Assembly (NCBI RefSeq): GCF_000003855.2
Contig: NW_003101673.1
Coordinates: forward strand, 72,734 to 136,733
Source of the DNA: Blastomyces gilchristii SLH14081
Taxonomy: Eukaryota; Ascomycota; Eurotiomycetes; Onygenales; Ajellomycetaceae
Reading direction: 5' to 3'
DNA: 64,000 nucleotides
The notes under the pieces are model-generated. The model searched no databases and was not told where the DNA came from. It was given only the letters and a program-made list of their open reading frames with translations. A program made the translations under genes and the position numbers. Numbering within the stretch: the first letter of the stretch is position 1; every line of letters starts with the position of its first letter. Positions 46,751 to 58,990 of the stretch are shown here, in pieces.

Positions 46751-47819
46751 CATTAACAACTTTGCTCTAGGAACCAAAAAGTCCCCAACGAAGAGCGACA
46801 GAATGACAATGCTATTCTTACGTATGCAAACAAATATAAATTTTAATATGCTATTTTATTATTGCTTCTATGTATGTGCTCTCCGTACCTAATTCCGGGA
46901 AACCAAAAATAATTACAGTGTCAATGAGTGTTGGTTGGCGGGATTACTCGTCGGAATAACCACCATACGGGAAGAACATAGGGTTAATTTACGGTGATTA
47001 CACTGTGGATCCACCATTCCACCCATGTCATGTGTCACTGATTGTAACACATGTTCCATTATTATATTCAGTGACACATCACTGAATATTAAATGTCAAG
47101 ATGATATTAAGATGACATAGAACTTTTTAATATTATCATGATACTACTCAGTAACTGTATAATTAATAGATATTATTATCAGAATATTACTAAGATATTA
47201 TAAGATACTGTATACTATTCTGTCAGTGAAATTAATATATTATTAAACTAATTATCTATTACTCAGCTACTATTTATTAACTATTTATTTAAAGAAATAA
47301 GATATCTTAATTATAATATAAATATCTTATTATCTAAAACTTATATACTAAATAATTATTATTTTTATTACTATTCTGTATTAGAATATTATATAATACT
47401 GTCTTATTATTATTATTATTATTATTCTTCAATTATAGATGTATGCAGTCAGAGACTATGACATCTACCTGAGAACTTTAGTTCTCAGGGTTTTTTCTAT
47501 GTCTGTAAAGTTAACTATTATACATTCATCAATTTCAGATATACAAAATCAAAAAATTCCAGCTCAGAATACAAAAACTGTTTACAAATTGCAGTGTTTT
47601 AATATCTTTTGATACTTTGAAATCATTTGACAATATCATGATAAAAGAAAAGAGAAAAAGAACACAGTCTCAAAGATAGACATATTAAATAGATAGATAG
47701 AAAGAAATTGAAAGAAAAAGATAAAGAAAAAGATAAAGTAAAGAGAGACTATAATAAAATAAATTATTAAAAGAGAGTATATAGCTGTTTTAACAGACTA
47801 TATCTGATTGATTTTCTCC
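46751..47819. other. Right isochore edge, extremely AT-rich, no gene
   Basis: CpG-containing unique sequence fades out at about 47,030. A perfect 12-bp inverted repeat ATGTGTCACTGA (47030-47041) / TCAGTGACACAT (47068-47079) lies at the transition. A perfect 9-bp hairpin CCTGAGAAC/GTTCTCAGG (47468-47489) followed by T6 (47491-47496) lies further right and may mark the 3' end of the minus-strand LINE. Confidence 0.4.
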
Positions 47820-50800
47820 TCTTTATATTCAGATAATTCTGAATTTAGTCATTTTCTTATAGCTGCTTGAGTTTCTGATAGAAAGTCTATTAAGTATTTA
47901 ATTCCTGTCTCAGTTGAGAATAAGAATCTTATATTTAATTAATTTAGATCATACTTCTCTTTCAATCTGACTCTGAGACTATTGTATAATGCACAGTGCA
48001 TTACAATATACTCAGAATTCTCATTTATATTACAGAATAAGCATTCTATTGAGTTAAATCTATCATCAAATCTTTATATATAAGATTTGAAATAGTCATA
48101 TTCTAGTTTCAGCTATATTATAGATGAGAATATTTTCTTTTTATATTTAATTAAACAAGATTTTCACTTGGATTTTATTTTAAATCTTGAATAATGTATA
48201 CTCTTCTTTTATTTCTATCAGCTTTTATTTCACTTATCTAAATAAGATTCTTTTATTTTTCTCTTTATAAAAGATCAGAACATAATTTTTTAAATAGATC
48301 TACTTAATTCTGCACTCTTTTTTACAGCTGAATCAGTCAATTTATTATCATGAATATTTATATAAGCAGAAACTTAGTATAGATGAATTATCAGCTTTAA
48401 TATTCTTCTCTTTTGAATTTTCAAAACAGAGTTTAAGATCAGTTCAAGATTCATTTAATTATTATGAATCTGACTATTTCTAAGTCTTTTTAAAGCAGCT
48501 TAACTATTAGAGAATATTCATATCTCTTTTAAACAATTTCCTCTTTTATAAGATTTTATTTCAATAAGTTTGAAAGCTTTCACTATTATAAATAGTTCAG
48601 CATCAAAGACTTCACATTCAGAGCCTAGATTTCAGAAATCTGAGATAAAATTAATATTATCTTCAGTATAAGCAATGTCTGTGTCTAATCTATTCAAGTT
48701 CTCATTTTTTAAGTCATCTGAATAAATCAGAATAGAGTCTTTTATATTAATTGTAGAAATTCTCTTCAAATACTATTTATATTCTTTCTCTTTTGATAGT
48801 TCACTTATTTATAAGTCTATAAGAGATTCAAGCTTTTCTCTTCAGAGAGATAACTTCTCATGATCAACTTTTTCAATATTTAAAGAAGAAAATTGATTTT
48901 TAATCAGAGAGTATAGTCTGTACAGTTAAGAAGACATTTTCTTTAAAGAATTATTTTCATTTCAATCAAGAAATCTATTTCAATTCAGTTCATTTTCAGA
49001 GTTAATTAATGAAAATGAAGAAGAGACTCTTTCTCTGATTATATGATTTGAGCTCATCTTTACAACTCTCAGAGTATAGTTTATACAGACCTTTTCAAAT
49101 CTAATAGCAGAAGAAGAAATTGAAGCTTTAATTTTCATTGCTTTAATAGAAGATGATTTGAATGCTCTCAGAATTCTTCTCAAGACTCTGTTTTACAGAC
49201 TTTGAAAGAGTTCAGTGAAATTCTCTTGATTATTTCATTAAACTTGAACTTCATAATCAGCTACTGATGTAATACAGGCTATATATAACTGTCTCATAGT
49301 CTGAAAGAATAGATCTCTCTCTGTATTTGATAGTCTGATTATGTTGTTCAATAGTCTTTCTGTCTTAACAGTTCTTTGTTGAATGTGATATTTAAAATTC
49401 AACTTGAAGTTTAATCATACTTTTAATCATTTGATATTTACACTGGGTTTAATCTCTCTATTTAAAAGAGTTAGAGATAGTTCTTTCTCATTGAATCTAG
49501 AAAAGAAATGAATTAACTCAGTTTTATTCATATTAAATTGAATTTAATTAATATCTACTCTAACAAAGATTTTCTTTACAGCTTCTTCAATTACTTTCAA
49601 ATTCTCTTTAATAGTTTTTGAGCTGTAGACTAGATCAATATCATCTATATAACTCAGAGATTGCACTATTCTCATATTTCTATTTTTGAATAGATATATA
49701 GTGTATATTACAAATAAAATGAGTGAGATTGAAGATCTCTGTGATACTTCTATTTTTATCTCAGTCTTGTCTTATTTCATTCCATTAAAGAAGAGTTATA
49801 TAATTCTTTTAGATATAAAATAGTTAACTTATTTTATTAGAGAAAGTGACAGTTTTAATATCTTCAATGTCTGAATTAACTTTGACTTTGAAACATGATC
49901 AAATGCTTCTTTTATATTAATAAAAACTGCAGTTGAGACCAGACTCTCATGCTTTGTTATTTAAATATTATAAATAACTGAGAGAACAGTGTCAATTGCA
50001 GAACACTGTTTTCTATCTCTCATTTATTCACTGAATAAAAGAGAATCATCTATAGAGCTTATAAAAGATAGTTGAGTAGCTATTATCTTTTCTAAAATCT
50101 TTCCTAGACAGTTCAATAGAGATATTACTCTATATAACTTAGAAATTGAAGTTTTTCTATTAGGTTTTATAAGAATCACTTCAGTGACTTCTCTTCAGCA
50201 TTCAGAATAATATTCATTTTTCAAGAGATTGAAAAAGAGCTCAAAATATTCATTCTTTAAGTAGGAATATGTATTTTAAATAATCAAGTGATTAATTGAA
50301 TCAGAACCTGCAGCAGTTTTAACAGAACTTGAGAAGATAGCTGACTCTAATTCATCTTGTGTAAGATCAGACCATTCTCAGTCATTTTCATTAATATAGT
50401 TAAGAAGTGATATATTCTCTTTCTCTGAATCTGAATCTGAATCTGATGAGTTCTGAAAGAGAATTCTTATAAAAGCTTGACATTTTTTCTCAAAAGAGTT
50501 TACTGTATATGATTCATTCTGAAACTCATATTCTAAGACTGAAAGTTTTGCTACACTTCTTGTTTTAGTATAGTTAAAAGCTTTAAAAACTTTCTTTTCT
50601 TATGCTTCTTCAAGAAATTTATTCCAGTAGTCTGTTTTAGCTCTTTTAATATCTGAAAAATATTCATTTCTGACAGTTTTGAACTCTTTATCAGATATTA
50701 TATCATTCTTTCAATCTCTTCTAGCAGTAGCTAATTCTTTTCTTTTAGATGAGATATTCTCATTTCATCAAGATTTTGAATACTCAGAAGATTTTCTTTT

Positions 50801-51900
50801 TGAAATATTATCTCTAACACTTGTTAGAATAATAGATGTAATAAACTTCACTCTATTCTCAAGTATTTCATTTGAGATATCTTAATCAGAATTTCAATAT
50901 AGCTCATTCTGTCTTTCAGATTTTAATAGTTTTATGCTTTCTTCAACTGCTTTTCAATCAGCTTTTTCAAAGTTATATTGATTAGAGAGAAGAGAATTTT
51001 CACTTATTTATTTTTCACTCAGTTCAATATTAAATTGAATAATCTCATGATCTGATTCTAATGTCTCATTTAAATTAATAAATCAGTTTATAAGTCTTCT
51101 TTTCATTAAATTTTATAATATAAAGATTAGATCTATAATAGACTTCTATTTCATATCTTTTCTAAAGAATGTTTGTTGATCAGACTTATTAACTAAATCT
51201 ATTGAATGCTCAAAAATTCATTTAATCAGATTATCAGCTCTCACTGCTCTCTTACATTCTGAATTTCATTAGAGATGATATGCATTAAAATCTTCTATAA
51301 TTATAGAGTTTCTTGATAAAGTTATGTTCAGAAATTCTCTATCAATTGTTCAGATATTATTATTTTTCTTTAATGACTTTTCATTATAGATATTTATAAG
51401 CTGTATAGTATCAAACTCATTTTCTTTATCTATAATATCACTCATCAGAATATCAGGGTCAGATATGATATTAAATCTTAGATTAAATTGATATCTTGAT
51501 CTCTTTCTTTCATAGATCACTACTCTTGACTTTATCTCAGACTTTTGAGATAAAAAGCAGTAGTAGCTTGAATGAGAAATGACATATTTTTACTCAGTAT
51601 CAAAATTCAGCTTCTGAAGCAGTATAAAATCAACTTTTTATTCAAATACAATTTGAAGATAAGAATAAATATAATTTAAGTTTCTATTCACATTATTTTG
51701 AATAAATGTGATTTTTGAAGAGTTTTTAAACTTTTTTTTATTATTTTTATTATATATTCATACTAAAAGAGAGTAGAGTAGAATCTAATCACTATTATCA
51801 GATAGTAGATTATAACTGTTCTGAAAAGTAGAAATCTCAACTGCTTAAATTATATCTAGTTTATCATCAGAGTCATTTCTCAATTCTCTAATCTTAACAG
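47820..51900 (-). pseudogene. LINE ORF2 remnant (endonuclease, RT, C-terminal region)
   Basis: The interrupted minus-strand reading contains NSIIIEDFNAYHL (endonuclease box, family GDFNAHH) near 51,290, LSYIDDIDLVYSS (RT catalytic box, both Asp kept) at about 49,635-49,660, and the post-RT motif at 48980-49183. Numerous stop codons make it non-functional. Confidence 0.65.
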
Positions 51901-52033
51901 AAGTTTGAGGATTCAAATTCTGTTTATATTTAGCTGAAGAATTGAAGTTTGAAGACTTAGATAGTTGAGAGTTTCTTCTTTTTAAGCTTGCAGTTGTAAG
52001 TCTACTGACTTGACTCTTCTCTTCAGTTCTAGA

Positions 52034-52342
52034 TTAACTTTGAGCTTTATCTTTTCTCCAGTTCTTTTGAGTTCTAGAAGCAAATATACATTCTTTTAAG
52101 CTAGATACATGTTTTTCTTTATAATTAGAGCACTTAAGCAGAGTATGTTGACAAATTTCATCTCTTTTTAAGCATGTTTCATATTTATGCTCACTAGTTT
52201 TATGATCTCTGACACAGAATGCATATTTTGAGTCTCTAAAACATGAGATTGTAAAGTATTCATATCTTTGACAGTTTGAATACTGTGTTTGAGCTTTGAG
52301 ATTTATTCTTGAGTCTTTGTATTCATGAACTCTCATTTTCAA
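52034..52342 (-). pseudogene. LINE ORF1 zinc-knuckle fragment
   Basis: The 102-codon frame reads TQYSNCQRYEYFTISCFRDSKY, then CVRDHKTSEHKYETC and CSNYKEKHVSSLKEC. It is a series of CCHC knuckles as in ORF1 of Tad/I-type LINEs (C-x2-C-x4-H-x4-C), with some Cys and His positions replaced through transition mutations. It is a remnant of the nucleic-acid-binding protein of the element. Confidence 0.65.
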
Positions 52343-53500
52343 ATCTGCTACTCTTACTTCAGAGATCTTTAACTGTTCAAGTATTTTTATATATACTAGA
52401 ACAGAGGCATTTCTCCTGCTTTGTCTGAACTCAATTGAATTTAGTTATACAGACTTCTTTCTCAGTTGAATAGAGTTGTATTCTTTCAATTCATTTTTAA
52501 GAAGTAGCATTTCTTCTTCACAGTCAAAAATTTCAACTGAAATATCATAAAGAATGAATTTATCTCACTTTTCATCTCTTTCAGATAGAATTATTGTGTT
52601 TAGTAAAGATTCTACTACTGACTTTCAGAGATTCTCATTCTGAATAAGGAATTCAGCACTGAATTCAGACATTGTAGTTAGAATAATGAAGTTTTCAAAG
52701 AATAATAACTCAATTGAAGCTATAACTGATTTTTAAACTTTAATATCAGTCATTAACTGAGAAAAGAACTGCTGATTAATTTCATTTCTGATTCTGAAAA
52801 TAAGATTTGAGTTTAGCTTGTTTCTTTGTAGAATATTCTGATTTGAGACTTTGAGAATAAGTCTTTTATTTCTAGAGATTTGAAAGTTTTTCTCTTTTTG
52901 CATTTTCTTTTTCACTTTTCTATGAATAGAGACATGAGCAGTATTCTTCTCAGTTTTCTCAGGATTTTGAGCAGATTTTGAGATAGCAGATTTAGAGACA
53001 GCAGATTCAGCTGCTTAAGCATATGTTTTCTTCTGATTTAAAGAAGAAGAAGAAGTAGAAAAAAAGAAAGAAGAAGAGTAAGATGAAGAGTCAGTAATTG
53101 TACTAGGAATTTTCAAGATTTTTTAAACTGTGTTTGAGATTTCAAGTTTGAACTTGATCATCTTCTGTAGTTATCTAGTCTGAGTATAAAGAATTAACAG
53201 AACTTCTTCATTCATCTCACTCAGATACTGCTTTTCAAGAATCTTACTTACTTTTTTAAGTTTCTGTATTTCAAGAACTTGTTATTTCTCTATTTCTTCT
53301 TTCTTTCTTCTCTTCAGAATTTCAATCTCAGAAATAGCATTTGAGAAAGCATCTTTTTTCACATCAACTGAGTGTATTTTTGAACTTATTATTTTCACTC
53401 AATGAAAAGTTGATCAGACTGTTTCAATTGAGATATTTCTAAGTCTGTTTTTAATTGAAAAGTTAGTCAGACTGTTTCAAAAGAAGAATAAAAGACTTTT

Positions 53501-54383
53501 GTGTATAAAACACCTGATTTTTTTCACACTAGTTCAGTAACTAGATTAGATTTTTGAAGAGAATCTAATAAACTAAAATTGATTTTTAAGATAAATCAAT
53601 AAAATCTTTATAATCTCTTTCTTAAAATACAGTGAGAAAAAGTATAATATCAATTAATAATAAATCAGATAATATGACAGTTTTTGAGAGAAAAACTGAT
53701 AAAAAATAAATTAATTTTTTGCAGAGAAATTGATTAAAACTATTCAATTTTATTCTAAATCATTCAATTCTTCTCACACAACAAGTGTGCAACTCAAATC
53801 AGTTAATAAAGAGTGTAAAAAAGAATTAAGTATTAATGAAAGCTCTTCAGTCACTGAAAAAGTAATTCTTACTTAAAAGAATATGAAATTATGACAGAAA
53901 ATAACTCTGTTTTTAATTCTTTATAAGAATATTATATAAAACTCAGAGAAAAACACCTTACTTTTTTAAGAGAAGTAAAAAACTATTTCTAAGATCTTTT
54001 TTTTTTATATTAACTGCTGCAGAAGAATGAGATAGAAACTGCTAAGATATACACTACTGTATACTCTCTATCAAGACTTTCTCTCTTCAGAGTCTTGATA
54101 TTATAGAGAATATAAGTCTGTTTCTATATAATAATATAAATATTATCAGCAGGATGTAGAGGAACTGGTTATTTATATCTCAAAATAGAAGACTTTGTCA
54201 ATAATTATATCAATATAGAGTTAATTCTCAAATTTAATAGAAATCTAGTGTTGCTGTTCTCAATCTCTTGCAGAATCTATTGAATATTGAGATATTAAAA
54301 CTAGATTTAATATATCTCACTGTACAGGAATCAAAGGCTCAGTCAGATCTTGAGGTATACTGATTTTATAGTTATTGTGTCTG
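53501..54383. other. AT-rich spacer, nothing recognised
   Basis: Low-complexity AT-rich sequence lies between the LINE and the GC-balanced island. T- and A-rich runs (53998-54008) are present. No frame of note. Confidence 0.35.
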
Positions 54384-54693
54384 TCAATTATGTATCAAGT
54401 ACAGTTGCTGAGGTATCTTTTTGTACTTTTCTGTTGAGGATGGGCCAGATTGAGAGGGGTGATACAAGGGTGAGACTTGGCATTGATGTCTAGATACACT
54501 GAAGACAGACCACAGAGGTTGCACTTCAGAAGTGGCTGTTGATTATGTGCTTGATATTATCATTGAGATATCTTTTTGTATTTTTCTGCCGGGGATGAGC
54601 CAGATTGGGAAGGGCGGTACGAGGGTGGGACTTGGCGTTGGTGTTTTGAAACATCAAAGATGGACAGGGTTTTCGCGGAGGTCGCTCCTCAGA
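54384..54693. repeat. 155-bp tandem duplication with transition-only divergence
   Basis: The segment around 54411-54490 and that around 54566-54645 align without gaps at an offset of 155 bases (ATCTTTTTGTA, GCCAGATTG, GACTTGGC shared). The left copy is poorer in CpG and GpG, the right copy richer. In the core nearly all differences are C/T or G/A. The outer ends of the two units are estimates from fading similarity. Confidence 0.65.
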
Positions 54694-55015
54694 TATCTCC
54701 ACAACTACAGATCGGGGATCTTCCAAAATTGAGAAGATTGATGCATATGGCTAGGTCTCTTCACCTTACAATTTGTATGGCAATTTGGCCCGGGGTTGTG
54801 GTGTGGTAGGGGAGAATGAGGGATAATCCCACGCAGGAGTTCTGAACGACGTCTGGTTCACATTTGGCTGGATAACTCCACCACCACACGGGGTATGCAG
54901 TCGGCGATGGGGTCAAAATGCTCATATGATCGAGGGCTTTTCAATGGATCTATCGGCGGGTTCTTATTCGAAAAATCGAGCGAGTTCATGATGGAGCGGT
55001 TGATTATTGATCATT
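54694..55015. other. GC-balanced island inside the AT-rich block
   Basis: About 300-450 bases (starting inside the right copy of the duplication) retain CpG and GpG, in contrast to the surrounding 17 kb. Contained frames (54532-54732 plus, 54576-54809 plus, 54526-54726 minus) have no family similarity. The island ends abruptly at about 55,010, where the gypsy remnant begins. Confidence 0.5.
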
Positions 55016-55675
55016 AAGTGATTGATAGTATTATAAGTGATCTCATTATGATTAACTAATATCTTCAGGTTCAAGAGCTGATGTTCTCAATTCATTCAGT
55101 GTGTGTCTGTCATATCAGACAGTATATCTTATTCTCATTATAAGAGTGCATCTGTCATCAAGTTCTGACTGCTGAGATGATAGTGTATTGTAAAATAAAA
55201 GTAGCTTAGAAACTCAGATTATCATATCTATCATTCAGTGAGTTTACAGATAGTTATGAAGTATTTAAGATTCTTATGATCTGTGATTATCTCAAATTCA
55301 GAGACACTTTAAAGTTCAGAGTCTCATTCTTCTAGACAGTGTATAATTGTAAGAAGTTTGTTATCATAGATTTTATAATTGCATTTAGCAGAACTCAGTT
55401 TCTTAGATATAAAGGCATATAATTGTAAGACATCTTCATCATTATATTATAATATAGCTTCTTCTATGACATAGTCAGAGAAATCAGCTTTAATAGCTGT
55501 CTTGTAATCAGAATTAAATGTTATCAGTAGAGAGATATTAATGAATATCTTCTTTATCTGTATAAATACAGCTTCAGTGTCTGCTGACTATTGAAATACT
55601 GAGTTCTTCTTAGTGAGTTCTGTAAGTGATCTTATGATATCTGAGAAGTTTTATATAAATCACTAATAGAAGTTA

Positions 55676-56127
55676 GTGAATCTGATGAAGCTTTATACAT
55701 CTTTCACAGTGCATGAAATCTCTCATTCAAGAATAGCAGAGATCTTCTCAGAATCTATTCAGATTCTCTTACCAGCTTTTATAATAAAGTCTAGATATTT
55801 TGTACTTTTAATCTCAAAATCATACTTATCTATGTCTATTGATAGTTCTGCTTTCTGTAGTCATTGTAATACTTTTTATACATGTTCTTGATATTCTTTC
55901 CTAAACTCATTAGTGAAGATGAGAATGTCATCAAGATATGTAGATATGAATTCATCAAGAAAATCTTGAAGTACTCAGTTAATATACTTCTGAAATGTAC
56001 TGAGAATGTTAGTCAGTTCAAAGAGTATGACTACTCATTCAAAGAGATTATATTATGTTCAGAATGCTGTAAGTCACTTATCTTCTTCAGCAATGTGAAT
56101 CTTATGAAACACAGCAATGACATCTAA
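55676..56127 (-). pseudogene. Gypsy reverse transcriptase remnant
   Basis: The minus-strand reading around 55,750-55,960 gives YLDDILIFTNEFRKEYQEHV followed, after an in-frame stop, by KVLQ and KAELSIDIDKYDFEI. This is the palm and thumb of Ty3/gypsy RT with both catalytic Asp codons preserved. The plus-strand open frames in the same interval are shadows. Confidence 0.7.
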
Positions 56128-58740
56128 CTTATAAATCATTGAGCTTATTCAATACAAGCTAGAGTTTCATTGATAAGAGATAAAGAATAATAGTTCTTCT
56201 TTGTTAATCTATTCAATTCTTAATAATTCATGCAGAATCAGAGTTCTTCACCTGATTTCTTTATAAAGAGAATAGAGACTGTGATGAAAGAGTTGCTAAC
56301 ATGTATGAATTCTTTATTCAACAGATTGTTGAGTGTCTTTTGAAGAAGAAGAAGTTCATCTTAGAATATATTATAAAGAGAGTCTCATGATAATTCAGAG
56401 TTTTTACTATTCTTCTTTTTTCACTTAATACTGTAATTCACTTCTGAATCTTGTAAGAGAGATAGATTTGTAACATTATTATCTTATCAGAAGACATCTA
56501 GATATTCATGATATTATTAAGAGAGTTTTGTACAAGAATCTGTTATTATAATATGAGATAACTTTTCTAGAGCCTTTTTAATATTGACTAGACTGATGAA
56601 ATAGATTGATACATGATTCTGCTGTTGATAATTTTGTCAGTATTTTTAATAATAACTTCTTTTTCAGAGTATTTTGTAAGTATTGGCAGAGATCTGTGTA
56701 AGATTCATAGTCTTGTGAATATCATCTTCATGAATTCTATTATTGTTAGAGAATATCAAGCTTCTGTTTCAAGCATTTAATAAGATACCTTGTTCAGATA
56801 GTCAGACAAGTTCTAACATAAGATTATAATTAAGATTATCAACTTTATATGTATAGACATCTTCATGTTGATATTTTTCAACATCTATGTTTAGTTTCAT
56901 TATATAACAGGTGCAAACATCTTTTGAATTATCAAATTCTGCAAGAAGTCAGGGTTTTAATAAGAGAATACACTGAAGATTATAACATCTTACAACTGAA
57001 GATTTTATCATTATATAGTGACATAGATTACTGTCTATCATGACTTTCATATTATACATGTTATCAATCACAGTAGATATAAGAATCACATTCATTGTCA
57101 TTTTCTCTTCAAATTATTATCATCTGATCTCTTCAAGCTTCTGTTTGTGAATTTGAACAGAAGCTAATCTTTTCCCTGTTTTATTGAAACATTCTTATAG
57201 TTATCTTCTGAATCTTTCTTCACTGCAATGTGATTGACATGAACAGGCACTGATTCATTCTTTGAATGAGAAGATACTGATCTTTCTCTTGAGTGAGAAG
57301 ATGCTGATCTTTCTTTTAAGCGTGAAGATTCATAGATTAATCAGCAGTTGAAAGCAATGTGTTCTGATCAGTTATAGTTGATGCATACTTTATGTTGATG
57401 TTAATTAGTAACTTCTTCAGAAGTGATCTCAGAAACTTGAAAGCTTGTTTAAACAGCAGAGACTCTTGCTTAAGTATAGATATTTGAGTCTGTTCAGTTC
57501 ATGACATCTGTGTCATTGTTATTATTCTTCAGTGCAGATGTTGATGTTAATATGTAAGTGACTGAGATGTAATATCTTCTGTCACTGTTCTGTATACTCT
57601 TAAGCTTGATAAGACAGCTATTCAATGTTCAGAGTTATGTATAGAAATCTTTATAAGTCTGATCTTTGTCTATGCTTACAAGAGTCTGTAAGAGTTTAAA
57701 AGTAAATGTCTTCTTAAGCATGCTAATCTTCATTTAATTCTCTCAAGATTGATCACCTGCTTCTAGAATCTTGATATTAAAGTCAGGAATAAATATTGTG
57801 ACAGAAGTATTTCTCTGTCAGACACTCTGTAATTAATCTAATACTTTCTGTTGCATGACAGTGTCTCAGAACAGAATATCAAGATGTTTAATAATATTAT
57901 CAAGTGTTTATAATGCTGATTCACATGCTTTTATTCATGAATAAAACTTCTATTTCATGTGATTCTTTAATTATTCATTGATATATCAATCTTGATTAAT
58001 TAATGAACTGATGATATCTTTATCTACACTCAGTTTCATGAGCATTTTCATTCTTTATGATGAGTAGAGAGTGAGATTGAAAGTATTAAAATATATAAGA
58101 GTATCTAAGTATTCTTTCAGCACTTTTATATTTGATTCTGTAGATGTTGAAATTGCATGAATTCTTTGTTAAGTTAATCATTGAATCTCTTTATACTGAA
58201 GTTGTTAAGTTGTATACATGTCTGCTATCTATTGCTGTTATAATTTTAATATTGCTTAAAGTCACTGTGATATCACTTCTATACTTGTGTTTGAGAGTTC
58301 TTTTATATTATTGTTAGATATGTTATTTGTTGAATATGTAATATCTGTGAAATCTGAAGAAGTGTAATTATATAAATATCTTATATATCTGAGTGTTAGA
58401 ACTCTCAGATCTTTTACTGATATTCTCTTATAAAATCTTATTACAGAGTCAGAGTGACTGATGAGTAAGCTTCTATCTGAGAACTCAGTGTCTGCTTAAC
58501 TGTGTTTCTCTTTCTTATATATTGTTATATATTTGAATATCTTCTTAATGAATAATTGTTTCTAATAAGAAGATAATATATGAATAATCATTTCTAATAA
58601 GAAGATGATGAATATTTTCCAAGTGTAAGAGATCTACACTGAATAGATCAGTATAATATATAGATCTTATATAATAAAGTGAAAAACATTAAAGAAGAAA
58701 AAGAAAGAGAAAGTACAAGAATCAGTAATCAAAGTGAATA

Positions 58741-58870
58741 TTTATACACATTTGTAGTGACTGAGAATTGGTAATTGAGAATGACTGAGAATTGAAGTAT
58801 ACATGTTTATACGCGTTTGTAGTGACTGAGAATTGATGATTGAGAATGACTGAGAATCGGAGTGGTAGAA
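58741..58870. repeat. Two-copy 65-bp tandem repeat
   Basis: TTTATACACATTTGTAGTGA at 58741 recurs as TTTATACGCGTTTGTAGTGA at 58806, and the similarity continues through the word GAATGACTGAGAAT in both units. The second copy keeps a CGCG that the first has as CACA. It lies in the presumed LTR end of the gypsy element. Confidence 0.7.
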
Positions 58871-58990
58871 ATCTGTGAAGTGTAACAGAATAGTCTATAT
58901 GAATGATCGGGCGCAGCTTGTCACAAGTCAAGCTCTATTCTCTGATATTAAATAATATTCTCTTTTATAAGAGAGATTCAGTGAATATGA

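Larger units (their letters stand above)
47820..53500 (-). mobile_element. Decayed non-LTR retrotransposon (Tad1-like LINE)
   Basis: Minus-strand remnants occur in LINE order: ORF1 zinc knuckles (52034-52342), an endonuclease with DFNA (around 51281-51300), a reverse transcriptase with YIDD (49640-49651), and the region after RT (48980-49183) reading RRILRAFKSSSIKAMKIKAS and VCINYTLRVVKMSSNH. That last segment matches the RT/RNase H connection of fungal Tad-clade elements (R-x-L-G-A-F-R-T-T-P, then C-x-N-Y-A-L-R). All frames carry many stops. Length (about 5.7 kb) is near that of a full element. The 5' limit near 53,500 and the 3' limit are estimates. Confidence 0.75.
55016..58990 (-). mobile_element. 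Truncated, decayed Ty3/gypsy LTR retrotransposon
   Basis: On the minus strand, Gag's zinc knuckle lies at 57344-57385 (C-x2-Y-x4-H-x4-C; the second Cys is now Tyr and one codon is a stop). The RT box YLDDILIFTNEF is encoded with YLDD at 55927-55938, followed by KAELSIDIDKYDFEI and TKYLDFIIKAG as in gypsy RT. RNase H sequence should follow to about 55,100. The integrase and 3' LTR are missing because the element stops at the GC-balanced island. The upstream portion to about 58,990 would include the 5' LTR; TGTTAGAACT at 58395-58404 is a possible LTR end. The element is dead. Confidence 0.72.

Noticed and set aside
47468..47496. Bacterial-type intrinsic terminator
   Set aside because: The hairpin plus T run looks like one, but the window is clearly eukaryotic and nothing is transcribed into it as an operon.
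54526..54809. Overlapping frames on both strands in the GC-balanced island
   Set aside because: They follow the higher GC content, match no family and run through the tandem duplication.
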